Shown in pieces: positions 8,556 through 17,085 of a stretch of DNA of 64,000 nucleotides (its first letter is position 1; every line of letters starts with the position of its first letter). A program made the translations under genes and the position numbers. The DNA comes from Granulicella sibirica (GTDB lineage: Bacteria > Acidobacteriota > Terriglobia > Terriglobales > Acidobacteriaceae). Under the pieces are notes generated by a model, which saw only the letters and a list, made by a program, of their open reading frames with translations, had not been told where the DNA came from and made no database searches. Location: NCBI RefSeq assembly GCF_004115155.1, contig NZ_RDSM01000001.1, positions 1,860,001 through 1,924,000 on the forward strand, given 5' to 3'.

Positions 8556-10025
8556 ATGATGACGGAAATTTCTGCCATTTTGAATATGCTGGAAGGGGGA
8601 TTCAGCCAGTTTCGTGTCCTCGTGGTTGGCGACCTGATGCTCGATCGTTACATTCTTGGCGAGGTCGAGCGCATCTCTCCTGAAGCTCCAGTTCCGGTCA
8701 TTCGTCATGCGGAGCGTTATGAGCGTCCAGGAGGAGCTGCGAACGTAGCGATGAATCTCGCAGGGCTTGGATGCAAGACCTTTCTGGCCGGGCTGTGGGG
8801 AGACGACAGCGATCAGGCTGAGCTTGCCAAGCTGATGGAGTCGGCGGAAATTGATACGACTGGGGTGCTCAAGGGCTCCCTGCCAACAATCTCCAAGACG
8901 CGCATCATCGGACGCACCCAGCAATTGCTTCGGCTCGACATCGAGAGCCGGGACAAGCCAGCACCGATCGACCTGGAGAGGCTCCGGGAACGCGCAGTAG
9001 CGCTCACCTCCAGGATGCATGCAGTGGTTTTGTCCGATTACGCCAAGGGTGCCTTGACCGGGGAGATCTGCCACGCGGTCATCGCCGCGGCACGGGCCGC
9101 AGGCATCCCCGTTCTGGTTGACCCAAAGACATCAGACTTCAGCAAGTATGCCGGCGCCACGACGGTTTGCCCCAACTTGAATGAACTCTCCATGGCAACA
9201 GGCGTTCCCGCGTACGAGACGACTCAATTGATTGCCGCTGGCGAGAAGCTGCTTGATCCCCACCAGATCGACTTCCTGACGGTCACCATGAGCGAAAAAG
9301 GCATTCGAATCCTCAGTCCCGGTGCCAGCTACCACTCCCCTGCTCGAGTACGCCAGGTCTTTGACGTCTCGGGTGCCGGAGATACGGTCATTGCGACACT
9401 GGCGGCTTGCCTTGCCAGCGGCCTGCAGCGTGAGACCGCGGTCGATCTTGCGAATGTGGCCGCGGGGATCGTTGTCGGCAAGCTGGGGACAGTCCCGATC
9501 GCTCATCATGAGCTGATCGCCGCGCTCACGCCAAGCTCCGGGACAGCCTCCGGCGAAAAGATCCTCGACTTCGATCGGGTCCAGCTCCGCGCGGCTGAGT
9601 GGCGCGCGGCAGGAGAGACGATCGTCTTCACCAACGGCTGTTTCGATCTTCTGCACGTCGGTCACATCACGCTCCTCGAACACTGCCGCAGCTTCGGCTC
9701 GAAGCTGATTCTCGGCCTCAACACCGATGCGTCTGTCAGTCGGCTCAAAGGGCCCAGCCGGCCCGTCGTCGGTGAGCGGGAACGTGCCCGTGTCATGGCC
9801 GCGCTGGCTGCGGTCGACGCCGTCGTTCTCTTTGATGAACCCACGCCTCTCGAGCTCATTCAAGCCCTGAAGCCAGGTGTGCTCGTCAAAGGTGGGGACT
9901 ACACGGTTGCATCCGTCGTCGGCCACGAAGACGTTTTGGCAAATGGAGGGCGGGTCGAGATCGTGCCAACTGTCGAGGGATTCTCCACAACCAACATCAT
10001 CAAGAAGCTAACTGTTTCCGCGTGA
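8556..10025 (+). CDS. hldE: Bifunctional heptose 7-phosphate kinase / heptose 1-phosphate adenylyltransferase
   Basis: The 489-residue protein has two domains. Residues 1 to about 320 are a PfkB-type sugar kinase with GDLMLDRYILGEVERISPEAP, RPGGAANVAMNLA and the catalytic GAGD motif (Asp276). From about 345 comes a nucleotidyltransferase with GCFDLLHVGH (residues 361-370) and LNTDASVSRLKGPSRP. It phosphorylates D,D-heptose 7-phosphate at C1 and, after a phosphatase step, adenylylates it to ADP-heptose in the cytoplasm. It is divergent from gmhA; the phosphatase GmhB is not identifiable here. Two adjacent ATGs (8556, 8559) follow a GGAGAGG. Confidence 0.96.
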   Translation: MMTEISAILNMLEGGFSQFRVLVVGDLMLDRYILGEVERISPEAPVPVIRHAERYERPGGAANVAMNLAGLGCKTFLAGLWGDDSDQAELAKLMESAEIDTTGVLKGSLPTISKTRIIGRTQQLLRLDIESRDKPAPIDLERLRERAVALTSRMHAVVLSDYAKGALTGEICHAVIAAARAAGIPVLVDPKTSDFSKYAGATTVCPNLNELSMATGVPAYETTQLIAAGEKLLDPHQIDFLTVTMSEKGIRILSPGASYHSPARVRQVFDVSGAGDTVIATLAACLASGLQRETAVDLANVAAGIVVGKLGTVPIAHHELIAALTPSSGTASGEKILDFDRVQLRAAEWRAAGETIVFTNGCFDLLHVGHITLLEHCRSFGSKLILGLNTDASVSRLKGPSRPVVGERERARVMAALAAVDAVVLFDEPTPLELIQALKPGVLVKGGDYTVASVVGHEDVLANGGRVEIVPTVEGFSTTNIIKKLTVSA

Positions 10026-10031
10026 CCTGCG

Positions 10032-10541
10032 CTACTTCAGCCTTAGATCTGAATAGGCGATCCCGAGGTGCTCACACAGCACCTCGACCGCCAGCTCATG
10101 ATCCTCGCGCGACGCAAGCCCCGAAAGGGTGATCGCCCCAATCACCCCACCCGCGCTCGGTACGTTGATCGGAAACGATCCGCCATCTGTCGTGTACTCC
10201 GCCGCCGGCAGCGCATACCGTTCCGCGATCGTCTGCCCAAGCCCGGCCATCTTCAGTCCGATCGCGTACGAACTCCGCTGCCACCGAGCCACGGTATTCG
10301 ACTTCCGCCGCACCCACCGCGCGTGATCGCCCGTAGTTCCCGGCAGCGCCGTATAAAAGAGAGGCTGCACCGGCCGCCCAAACCGCCGTATATCGATCAC
10401 CAGCGTGTGCCTCCGCTCGATCGCCTTCGCCCGCAGCATCGTGCCGAGCACCCATGCGGTCTCCGCCGTAAACTCCGGCAGCGTCAATGTTTTTTCTTGA
10501 AGAAGAATCTGGACAGCGTCTTGTTCCGGTGTAGGCGGCAT
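10032..10541 (-). CDS. UPF0303 / heme-degrading-domain family protein
   Basis: The 169-residue protein matches the UPF0303 (HbpS-like, GlcG-type fold) family. It has a helical N-terminus with FTAETAWVLGTMLRAKA, then VIDIRRFGRPVQPLFYTALPGTTGDHARWVRRKSNTV in sections, and the C-terminal GGSFPINV, GGVIGAITLSGL and REDHELAVEVLCEHLG. Relatives bind heme or other small ligands, but most members have no proven activity. It is cytoplasmic by lack of a signal. It is convergent with hldE with only 6 bp between stops, and lies 35 bp downstream of the deoxyribonucleotidase-like gene on the same strand. Confidence 0.85.
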   Translation of the reverse strand: MPPTPEQDAVQILLQEKTLTLPEFTAETAWVLGTMLRAKAIERRHTLVIDIRRFGRPVQPLFYTALPGTTGDHARWVRRKSNTVARWQRSSYAIGLKMAGLGQTIAERYALPAAEYTTDGGSFPINVPSAGGVIGAITLSGLASREDHELAVEVLCEHLGIAYSDLRLK

Positions 10542-10576
10542 GCCGATCAGTCTAACGCCCCGCCTTGCAATAGGTC

Positions 10577-11113
10577 CTATCCCAGAAACATCTTCTCAAC
10601 ATCCAGCCAGTCATTGACTCGCCGGTAGCCGTTCACATGGATGTTGTGCGGCGACGTGTAGATAATCCCCTCACCCTCAAACCGCTTCAACTGCCGCGGA
10701 TTGTCGTCGATCAGGTAGTCCGCCCGAAGAATGCTCTTATTCCCGCAGAACACAATATGCGACGCCGGAATAAACGGGAAGTGCTTCGCCAGCCAACGAT
10801 ATTTCGACATAAAGGATGTTGGCACCTCCATCGCTGCCGTGGCGATGAAGACGTCGTACCTGCTCTGCAGCGCCTCGATCACCCGTTGCGCCTCCGGCAT
10901 CACATGCAGTACATCGAAGAAGTCATCCGATCGCAAATACGATTCAAGCGCCGCATGCCGGTCCACCGAGACCACATCCCAAAGCCACTTCCCTTGCAGG
11001 TCGTCCTTGGTGATCCGCTCGTTATGATCCTGGTTATACCGCGCAAGGTGTTCCGTGACAGCGTCCGCCATCACCTCATCCATATCAATCGCAATCCTCT
11101 TCAAGGAACTCAC
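10577..11113 (-). CDS. 5'-nucleotidase, NT5C-type (HAD superfamily)
   Basis: The 178-residue protein has the HAD motif I RIAIDMDEVMADAV, where Asp10 is the nucleophile and Asp12 the acid/base. Motif II is ATAAM, motif III involves the Lys of the FCGNKSILRADY segment, and motif IV is LIDDNPRQL. This arrangement is that of the 5'(3')-deoxyribonucleotidase family (PF06941), which dephosphorylates nucleotides. The Glu in DMDEV replaces the more usual Gly. The frame is open to 11269, but GTG 11113 with GAGG just upstream places motif I at the normal distance from the N-terminus. The substrate is unproven. Confidence 0.8.
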   Translation of the reverse strand: MSSLKRIAIDMDEVMADAVTEHLARYNQDHNERITKDDLQGKWLWDVVSVDRHAALESYLRSDDFFDVLHVMPEAQRVIEALQSRYDVFIATAAMEVPTSFMSKYRWLAKHFPFIPASHIVFCGNKSILRADYLIDDNPRQLKRFEGEGIIYTSPHNIHVNGYRRVNDWLDVEKMFLG

Positions 11114-11189
11114 ACCCTCACAATACCCCAGACTCCTCACCGCTGGCAGCCGGAAGCACGCCATCCGTCCCTGAATGGGCGCAAACCTC

Positions 11190-11969
11190 TTACAGCGATC
11201 GAATAATCTGGGCCGCGATACTCTCCACCGCAACCGTCTTCCGCTGCGGAGCATCCCGCGCCGGGTCATAGAACAGCAACCTCCCGCACGTCTCGCACGT
11301 CATCATCTCGTCGCTATTCCCGCGATCCCGGATATCGTTCCACCTCTGCGGACGCAGCATCATCTGGCAGGCCGTGCACTTCTGGTTCAACGCCTCCGCC
11401 AACCCTGTCCCCTTGCCCTTCGCGATCCGGTCATAATTCGCCAGCGTCGCCTCGCCGATCTCAGGACGCAACGCACCCCGCAGACCCTCAACCTCCGCCA
11501 GCAGCAACTTATCCTTGTCGATCGTCTCCACCGCCCGCGTCCGTTCCCGCGTCAGCGTCGCCTTCGCATCGGCGATTGCCCCATCCGCGACCTTCCGCTG
11601 CGCCTCCATCTCCTCGGTCCGCAGCATGCTCTCAAGTTCCGCGTCTTCGAGCTTCGAGATCTCCTTCTCGGCAAATTGGATCTCATGCTCGAACGCCGTC
11701 ACCATCGCCGCCGTCGTCGCCGCATCGATCTTCTTCCTGCCCTTCTCGATCTTCAGCCGGAAGTCCTTCACATCCGATTCCTGCCTCCGCCGCAGTGCCT
11801 CTTCTTTCGCCAGCAGGTCGACCACCACCGCCCTCTGCCCTTCCAACGCCGCCAGCTTCGCCGTCAACCCCGCCACATGCTTCGGCAGAGCCACCATCTC
11901 TTCACGCAGGCGCTTCGCCTCAAGGTCATGCCTCTGCAGCACAATCAACTTCTCAAGATCCGGATGCAT
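11190..11969 (-). CDS. Coiled-coil C4 zinc-ribbon protein (CT398-like)
   Basis: In this 259-residue protein, residues 10-180 form a long charged heptad region (for example LRRRQESDVKDFRLKIEK), predicting an antiparallel coiled coil. A C-terminal C4 zinc ribbon follows with Cys198, Cys201 (CTAC), Cys225 and Cys228 (CETC). This is the layout of the PF02591 family (Chlamydia CT398, H. pylori HP0958/FlgZ). HP0958 links RpoN and flagellin mRNA; in non-flagellated or unstudied bacteria the role is open. It is followed by the nucleotidase on the same strand after 76 bp. No flagellar genes are visible here. Confidence 0.85.
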   Translation of the reverse strand: MHPDLEKLIVLQRHDLEAKRLREEMVALPKHVAGLTAKLAALEGQRAVVVDLLAKEEALRRRQESDVKDFRLKIEKGRKKIDAATTAAMVTAFEHEIQFAEKEISKLEDAELESMLRTEEMEAQRKVADGAIADAKATLTRERTRAVETIDKDKLLLAEVEGLRGALRPEIGEATLANYDRIAKGKGTGLAEALNQKCTACQMMLRPQRWNDIRDRGNSDEMMTCETCGRLLFYDPARDAPQRKTVAVESIAAQIIRSL

Positions 11970-12050
11970 CCCGCCTCCTCGTGCTCGTTACAGCCCGATT
12001 ACACGCCGCCCCGGCTCCGCACGCAACTCCAGGCGTCAGACGAGCGAAGC

Positions 12051-12092
12051 TTCGGTCCCGTCGTTCCCTATTTCGGTCCCGTCGTTGTCTAT
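12051..12092. repeat. Tandem 21-bp direct repeat, two copies
   Basis: TTCGGTCCCGTCGTT followed by CCCTAT (12051-12071) is repeated with GTCTAT (12072-12092), differing at two positions. It sits directly before a dispersed repeat in the gap between the zinc-ribbon and STAS genes. No function is evident. Confidence 0.8.
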
Positions 12093-12195
12093 TTTGTTGT
12101 CACTCCCGAAAGGAATCTGCGTCTGGACGTGCATTTGTCGTTGCCCGTTTCACGCCATCAGCCTCAACGAAGCGAAGGCCCCTGTACTTCGCCTC
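12093..12195 (+). repeat. Dispersed palindromic repeat R1, long form
   Basis: The core GTTGTCACTCCCGAAAGGAATC is a degenerate copy of the R1 core, whose consensus is TTGTCATTCCCGAAGGGAAT. It is followed by CTGCGT and, further on, by CAGCCTCAACGAAGCGAAGG, a degenerate form of the second module seen at 20425 and 50697. It is intergenic and non-coding. The symmetrical core could form a small hairpin in RNA or DNA. Confidence 0.75.
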
Positions 12196-12213
12196 GGCCC
12201 CTGTACTCCAGCT

Positions 12214-12570
12214 TCAGCTCTCGATACCCAGAGCCGTCAGACTAGCCGTCCGATCCGAATCGATCATCAAAAACCGATCCGTCGTCGTCAGCTTCAGCAT
12301 CGCCAGAACCCGCGGCCCCACGCCGCAAAGCCTGAGCAGTCCACCTCTGCTCTTTACCAGACCGTAGGTATGCACCAGCATGCCAAGCCCAGCCGAATCC
12401 GAATACGCCACCGACGTCAGATCCAGCACCAGGTTCTTCGCTCCTTGCTCAAGAGCTGTCTGCACCTGCTGATCCGCCGTTTTCAGATTTGTGCCAAGCG
12501 TGAGAAGACCCGTCAACGTGACGACTGCTGTCTCGGCTTGGATCATCTCTATTTTCACGTCCAGGGCCAT
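12214..12570 (-). CDS. STAS-domain anti-sigma-factor antagonist
   Basis: The 118-residue protein fits a single STAS domain. It shows the alternating strand pattern VVTLTGLLTLG, then NLVLDLTSVAYSDSAGLGML, where DSAG carries the serine (Ser59) phosphorylated in SpoIIAA/RsbV. It would bind an anti-sigma kinase when unphosphorylated and so release a sigma factor, or act in a similar partner switch. No partner kinase or phosphatase is adjacent. ATG 12570 is chosen because it begins directly before the first strand; the open frame to 12849 runs into the divergent exporter gene. The STAS fold is firm; the pathway is not. Confidence 0.85.
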   Translation of the reverse strand: MALDVKIEMIQAETAVVTLTGLLTLGTNLKTADQQVQTALEQGAKNLVLDLTSVAYSDSAGLGMLVHTYGLVKSRGGLLRLCGVGPRVLAMLKLTTTDRFLMIDSDRTASLTALGIES

Positions 12571-12646
12571 CCCAACAACTGTACCATTCCGGTTTCGCAG
12601 CCAAACATCGTGAATCCGCGCTCTTCCCGCGGAATCAAACAGGGAC

Positions 12647-14299
12647 ATGGCCACAGCCACAGCAACTCTTGACCAGGCGTCTCCAACCGTCAGTGCCCCC
12701 GCTGCACCCTGGCGTCCTCGGGCCAACCCATGGGCGATCGCCCTCACTGTCACCCTGGCGACCTTCATGGAGGTCCTCGACTCCTCCATCGCCAACGTCG
12801 CCCTGCCGCACATCGCGGGCTCCCTCGGAGCCAGCCAGGATGAGGCCACCTGGGTCCTTACCAGCTATCTCGTCTCGAACGCCGTGATCCTCCCGGCCTC
12901 GGCCTACCTCACCACCTTCATAGGCCGCAAGAAGTTCTACATGATCTGCGTGGTCATGTTCGGCATCTCCTCGATGCTCTGCGGACTCGCCCCGTCCCTC
13001 CCGATCCTCATCTTCTGCCGTGTCCTGCAAGGCGCAGGCGGAGGCGGTCTCGCCCCCTCCGAACAGGCCATCCTCGCCGACACCTTCACCCCCAAGCAGC
13101 GCGGGCAGGCCTTTGCTCTCTATGGTTTAGCGGTCGTGTGCGCCCCCGCCATCGGCCCGTCCCTAGGCGGCTGGATCACCGACAACTACAACTGGCGATG
13201 GATCTTCTTCATCAACGTCCCCATCGCTATCCTGTCGCTCTTCCTCACCAACCGTCTCGTCGAAGATCCACCGCACATCGTCAAAGAGGTGAAGGAAGCC
13301 GCCAAGCGTGGCCTCAACCTCGACTTCTTCGGCTTCGGCCTCCTCGCCACTGGCTTCGGCTCGCTCGAGTTCATCCTCGACAAGGGTCAGGAAGACGACT
13401 GGTTCGGCTCGCACATCATCACCTTCTTCACCGTGCTCTGCGTCGTCTCCCTCGTGACCCTGATCATCTGGGAACTCTACCAGCTCAAAATCAAGAACCG
13501 CCCCATCCTCAATCTCACCCTCTTCAAGCGCAAGACCTTCGCCATCCCCTTCGTCCTGATGTTCGTCCTCGGCTTCTCGCTCTACGGAACCACGGTCCTG
13601 ATCCCGCAGATGGTCCAGACCCTCCTCGGCTACACCGCCGAACTGGCCGGATTCGTGATCTCCCCCGGCGGAGTCTGCATCATGCTGATGATGCCCGTAG
13701 TCGGCTTCCTCATCGGCAAGGTCGACCCACGTTACCTCATCTCCGGTGGCTTCTTCATCCTCGCCAGCTCGATGATGCTGATGCATACCTTCTCTCTCGA
13801 CTCCAGCTTCAAATACATCATGTGGGTCCGGGTCTATCAGGCGTCCGGCCTCGCCTTCCTCTTCATCCCCATCAACACCATCAGCTACTCCGGCGTACCT
13901 CAGTCCCAGAACAACGACGTCGCCGGCCTTACCAACCTGGCCCGCAACATCGGCGGCTCGGTCGGAACTGCCTTTGTCGCCACCATGCTCTCGCGCGGAA
14001 CCCAGCGCCATGAGAGTCACATGGTCCGTGACCTCACCTCCGGCAACCAGGCTTTTGTCGACCAGGTCAATCACCTCAAGGGCGTCTTCGGGGGTTCGGC
14101 CCACGACGCCAACGCCATGATCGGTAAAGGCGCAAGCACCGCCCAGGCATACATCTATCAGCAGATGCACCGCCAGTCGTCGATGCTCGCCTACCTCGAC
14201 ATCATCTCGATCTTCTGCGTCTTCTGCTTCTGCATGATTCCCGTTGTCCTCGCCATCGGCAAAATCAAGCCGCCAAGCGGCGACGCCCCCATGCACTAG
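12647..14299 (+). CDS. DHA2-family MFS multidrug exporter (EmrB-like)
   Basis: The 550-residue integral membrane protein has about 14 predicted spans. After a Pro/Ala-rich N-terminus it has FMEVLDSSIANVALPHIAGSL, the DHA2 signature in helix 1. WVLTSYLVSNAVILP and FCRVLQGAGGGGLAPSEQ (motif C-like region) follow, then GPSLGGWITDNYNWRWIFFINVP. Such proteins export drugs or lipophilic compounds with proton influx, usually with an EmrA-type adaptor and an outer-membrane channel; neither is next to it. The start has AGGGA six bases upstream. It is divergent from the STAS gene and followed by an intrinsic terminator. Confidence 0.93.
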   Translation: MATATATLDQASPTVSAPAAPWRPRANPWAIALTVTLATFMEVLDSSIANVALPHIAGSLGASQDEATWVLTSYLVSNAVILPASAYLTTFIGRKKFYMICVVMFGISSMLCGLAPSLPILIFCRVLQGAGGGGLAPSEQAILADTFTPKQRGQAFALYGLAVVCAPAIGPSLGGWITDNYNWRWIFFINVPIAILSLFLTNRLVEDPPHIVKEVKEAAKRGLNLDFFGFGLLATGFGSLEFILDKGQEDDWFGSHIITFFTVLCVVSLVTLIIWELYQLKIKNRPILNLTLFKRKTFAIPFVLMFVLGFSLYGTTVLIPQMVQTLLGYTAELAGFVISPGGVCIMLMMPVVGFLIGKVDPRYLISGGFFILASSMMLMHTFSLDSSFKYIMWVRVYQASGLAFLFIPINTISYSGVPQSQNNDVAGLTNLARNIGGSVGTAFVATMLSRGTQRHESHMVRDLTSGNQAFVDQVNHLKGVFGGSAHDANAMIGKGASTAQAYIYQQMHRQSSMLAYLDIISIFCVFCFCMIPVVLAIGKIKPPSGDAPMH

Positions 14300-14308
14300 A
14301 GCGTTGCC

Positions 14309-14347
14309 GCCGCCTGATTGGTTGTCATGACCGGAGGCGGCCTGTTT
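14309..14347 (+). terminator. Intrinsic terminator after the DHA2 exporter
   Basis: GCCGCCT (14309-14315) pairs with AGGCGGC (14335-14341), followed by CTGTTTTAT. It lies 10 bp after the exporter stop codon. Confidence 0.75.
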
Positions 14348-14729
14348 TATCTTTACCGTGCGTCCCCATTTCGCGTTCGCTCCTTGCCCGTTCCAGGCCA
14401 ATCCCCCGCCAACCACCGGCGCTATCGGCCGGGAAATAGGGGCCGTAGGCAACGCACTTAGGATGTTCTGCGTCAATCTAGCACCTGATCGGTAGTTGGA
14501 ACGATCAGTCTCCAGCCCGAGGAATGGTTACTCCCCCCCCATTTCTCCAACGAAAGTTGTATAGCTGTACAGGTAAAGTCAGGTTAAGAAGGTAGATGGG
14601 TGTTCAGAAACGCTACCAAAATCGACATAAAGAAGAATTATTCCCAGGCATGGTCTTTGTCATTGAATTGATTCAACGTTCCGTCCCCCAGGATCGTGTG
14701 TTCCTTTCGTCGACCAACACGGGTGTACT
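14348..14729. other. 382-bp gap before the GGDEF-EAL gene
   Basis: No coding frame is convincing. It holds a short inverted repeat TTGAAT-TG-ATTCAA (14663-14676), an imperfect GATCG...CGATC pair near 14491-14510, and an AT-richer tract at 14560-14670 that could hold the promoter of the next gene. None of the hairpin repeat families or the 300-bp element is present. Confidence 0.5.
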
Positions 14730-17000
14730 ATGCATATTTCCCTCGAGCAACGTGGTCTAAGGAGCGCCGCCATCGCCTCCGCCTCTCTCCTGCCCGCCTG
14801 GACCGGGCGTCTCATCACGCTCGCCCGGCGGCGCCTCGCTGGTTCTTCGAACGAAACCCGCCTAAGCGCCGCCATGGACATCTCGCCCACGGCCGTATTT
14901 CTCCATGATGCGGTCCGCGACGACTCCGGCCGCCTTACCGGGTTCCGCTTCAACTACCTCAATTCCGCCGCCGAACGTCTCATCGGCCACCCTCGCGCCT
15001 ACCTCAAGGGCAAGCTCGTCACCGAGGTCCATCCCGCCAGCGACCTGCCCCTCTACCAGCGAGTCCTGGACTCGAATGAACCCACCCTCGTCGAGCGGGA
15101 GTGCTCTCTCCCCGGACGTCCCAAAACTGTCCTCCGCATGCATCTTTCTCCTCTCCCCAATGGCCTCCTCCTCACCTGCGAGGACATCACAGCCGAGCGC
15201 CGCCTCGCCCGTTCCCTCGCCTTCAACAAGTCCCTCGTCACTTCCACGACATCCAGCATCCTCGTCCTCGAACTCGACGGATCGATCTCCTCCCTCAATC
15301 CCGCCGCCGAATACATGCTCGGCTACACCCAGCCCGACCTCGTCGGAAAATCCATCACCCTCCTCCACGATCCCATTGAGCTTCTAGAGCGCTCCCGCCA
15401 GCTCTCCAGCTACTTCGAGCGCGAGATCTCCCCTGACAGCAACGTACTCTTCGCCCGCCCGCAAGCCGGCCTCCACGAAGCCGGCGAGTGGACCTGGATC
15501 TGCCGCAACGGCGTCCGCATCCCAGTCCAGCTCACCATCAACCCCGTCCACGACGAGGACGGCGTCATCATCGCCTTCATGGGCACCTCCTTCGACCTCA
15601 CCGACCGCAAGCAGACCGACCAGTACATCTACCACATCGCCCACCACGACCCGCTCACCGGCCTCGCCGGCCGAACCCTCCTCCGCGAGCAGATCCAGCT
15701 CGCCGCCGAGCGCAGCGAACGCACCCATGCCCTCTTCAGCGTCCTGATGGTCGACCTCGACCACTTCAAGCGCGTCAACGACTCCCTCGGCCACGAGACC
15801 GGCGACATGGTCCTCCGCGAAGTCGCCTTCCGCCTCCGTGACTCCGTCCGCAAGTCCGACACCGTCGCCCGTTTCTCCGGCGACCAGTTCGTCATACTTC
15901 TCGACGGCGTCTCCGGCCGGATCGAAGCCGAAGCGATCGCCCACAAGGTCACGGAGGCCTTCGCCCGCCCCATCCACGTCGGCGGCCAGCAGGTCATCCT
16001 CACCGCCAGCATCGGCCTCAGCATGTATCCCGAGAGCGCCTCGCCCGAAGAGCTCCTCAAGCACGCCGACATCGCCCTCCACCACGGCAAGACCACCGGC
16101 CGCAACGGCCTCGCCGTCTTCACCCCCGAGCTCGGCCGTCTCCTCCACGACCGTCTCCGCCTCGAATCAGCCCTCCGCACCGCCCTCGAGCGCCACGAGC
16201 TCTTCCTCGTCTACCAGCCCCAGATCTCCCTCTCCACCCACCGCCTCGTCGGCGTCGAAGCCCTCCTCCGCTGGCGCAGCCCCGAATTCGGCCTCGTCAT
16301 GCCCAACACCTTCATCCCCCTCGCCGAGGAAACCGGCCTCATCGTCGCCATCGGAGCCTGGTGTCTCGAGTGCGCCTGCCAGGAGATCGCAGCCCTCCAG
16401 CGTCAGGTCGGCAACACCATCTCCGTCGCCGTCAACCTCTCTCCCAGCCAGCTCCACGAAGAACACTTCCTCGAAACTGTCGAGCGCGCTCTCACCGTCA
16501 GCGGCCTCATCCCCTCCAGCCTCGAGGTCGAGATCACCGAGCGCCTCCTCATGAGCGACTCCGAAGAATCCCTCCAGATCGTCGAGCGCGTCCAGTCCCT
16601 CGGCGTCACCACCGCCATCGACGACTTCGGCACCGGCTTCTCCAACATGTCCTACATCACCCGTTTCAAGGTCGACCGCCTCAAGATCGACCGCTCCTTC
16701 GTCTCCCGCTGCCTCTCCGACGCCAACTCCCTCGCTGTCACCACCGCCATCATCGCCCTCGCCCACTCCCTCAACATGGAGGTCATCGCCGAAGGCGTCG
16801 AGTCCGTCGAACAGGCCGTCATGCTCCGCGCCCTCGAGTGCGACTCCGCCCAGGGCTACCTTTTCGCCCACCCCCTCACCCTCCCCGAGATCACCTCCTA
16901 CTCCCGCTCCATGCACGACTTCGACGAAAACACCGAAGCCCCCGGACTCTGGATGTACCGAACCCCCGCCTCCCCAGGCCCCGTCACGTTCGACGCCTGA
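14730..17000 (+). CDS. PAS-PAS-GGDEF-EAL cyclic-di-GMP protein
   Basis: The 756-residue protein has two PAS-like sensor regions (about 45-150 and 165-290, the second ending MGTSFDLTDRKQ), a diguanylate cyclase-like domain (about 300-460) and an EAL phosphodiesterase domain (about 475-735). In the cyclase domain the signature is SGDQF (383-387) instead of GGDEF, so cyclase activity is doubtful. The EAL domain looks active: GVEALLRW (Glu510), NLSPSQL, EITERLL, IDDFGTGFSNMSY and IAEGVES are intact. The likely net role is degradation of cyclic-di-GMP in response to an internal cue. No signal peptide or strong membrane span is seen. The ATG lacks an obvious Shine-Dalgarno; a Met at 14874 is an alternative. 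Confidence 0.92.
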   Translation: MHISLEQRGLRSAAIASASLLPAWTGRLITLARRRLAGSSNETRLSAAMDISPTAVFLHDAVRDDSGRLTGFRFNYLNSAAERLIGHPRAYLKGKLVTEVHPASDLPLYQRVLDSNEPTLVERECSLPGRPKTVLRMHLSPLPNGLLLTCEDITAERRLARSLAFNKSLVTSTTSSILVLELDGSISSLNPAAEYMLGYTQPDLVGKSITLLHDPIELLERSRQLSSYFEREISPDSNVLFARPQAGLHEAGEWTWICRNGVRIPVQLTINPVHDEDGVIIAFMGTSFDLTDRKQTDQYIYHIAHHDPLTGLAGRTLLREQIQLAAERSERTHALFSVLMVDLDHFKRVNDSLGHETGDMVLREVAFRLRDSVRKSDTVARFSGDQFVILLDGVSGRIEAEAIAHKVTEAFARPIHVGGQQVILTASIGLSMYPESASPEELLKHADIALHHGKTTGRNGLAVFTPELGRLLHDRLRLESALRTALERHELFLVYQPQISLSTHRLVGVEALLRWRSPEFGLVMPNTFIPLAEETGLIVAIGAWCLECACQEIAALQRQVGNTISVAVNLSPSQLHEEHFLETVERALTVSGLIPSSLEVEITERLLMSDSEESLQIVERVQSLGVTTAIDDFGTGFSNMSYITRFKVDRLKIDRSFVSRCLSDANSLAVTTAIIALAHSLNMEVIAEGVESVEQAVMLRALECDSAQGYLFAHPLTLPEITSYSRSMHDFDENTEAPGLWMYRTPASPGPVTFDA

Positions 17001-17030
17001 GCCCTCGCATCACCGTTGCCTCCCAAGCTT

Positions 17031-17083
17031 TTGCCGTTGTCTTTCTGGTTATCATTCCCGCAGGAAATCTGCGTTTGCCGTTA
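17031..17083 (+). repeat. Dispersed palindromic repeat R1, short form
   Basis: TTTCTGGTTATCATTCCCGC with AGGAAATCTGCGTTTGCCG is a degenerate R1 core between two convergent genes, ending 3 bp before the stop of the FAD oxidoreductase. Confidence 0.75.
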
Positions 17084-17085
17084 GC

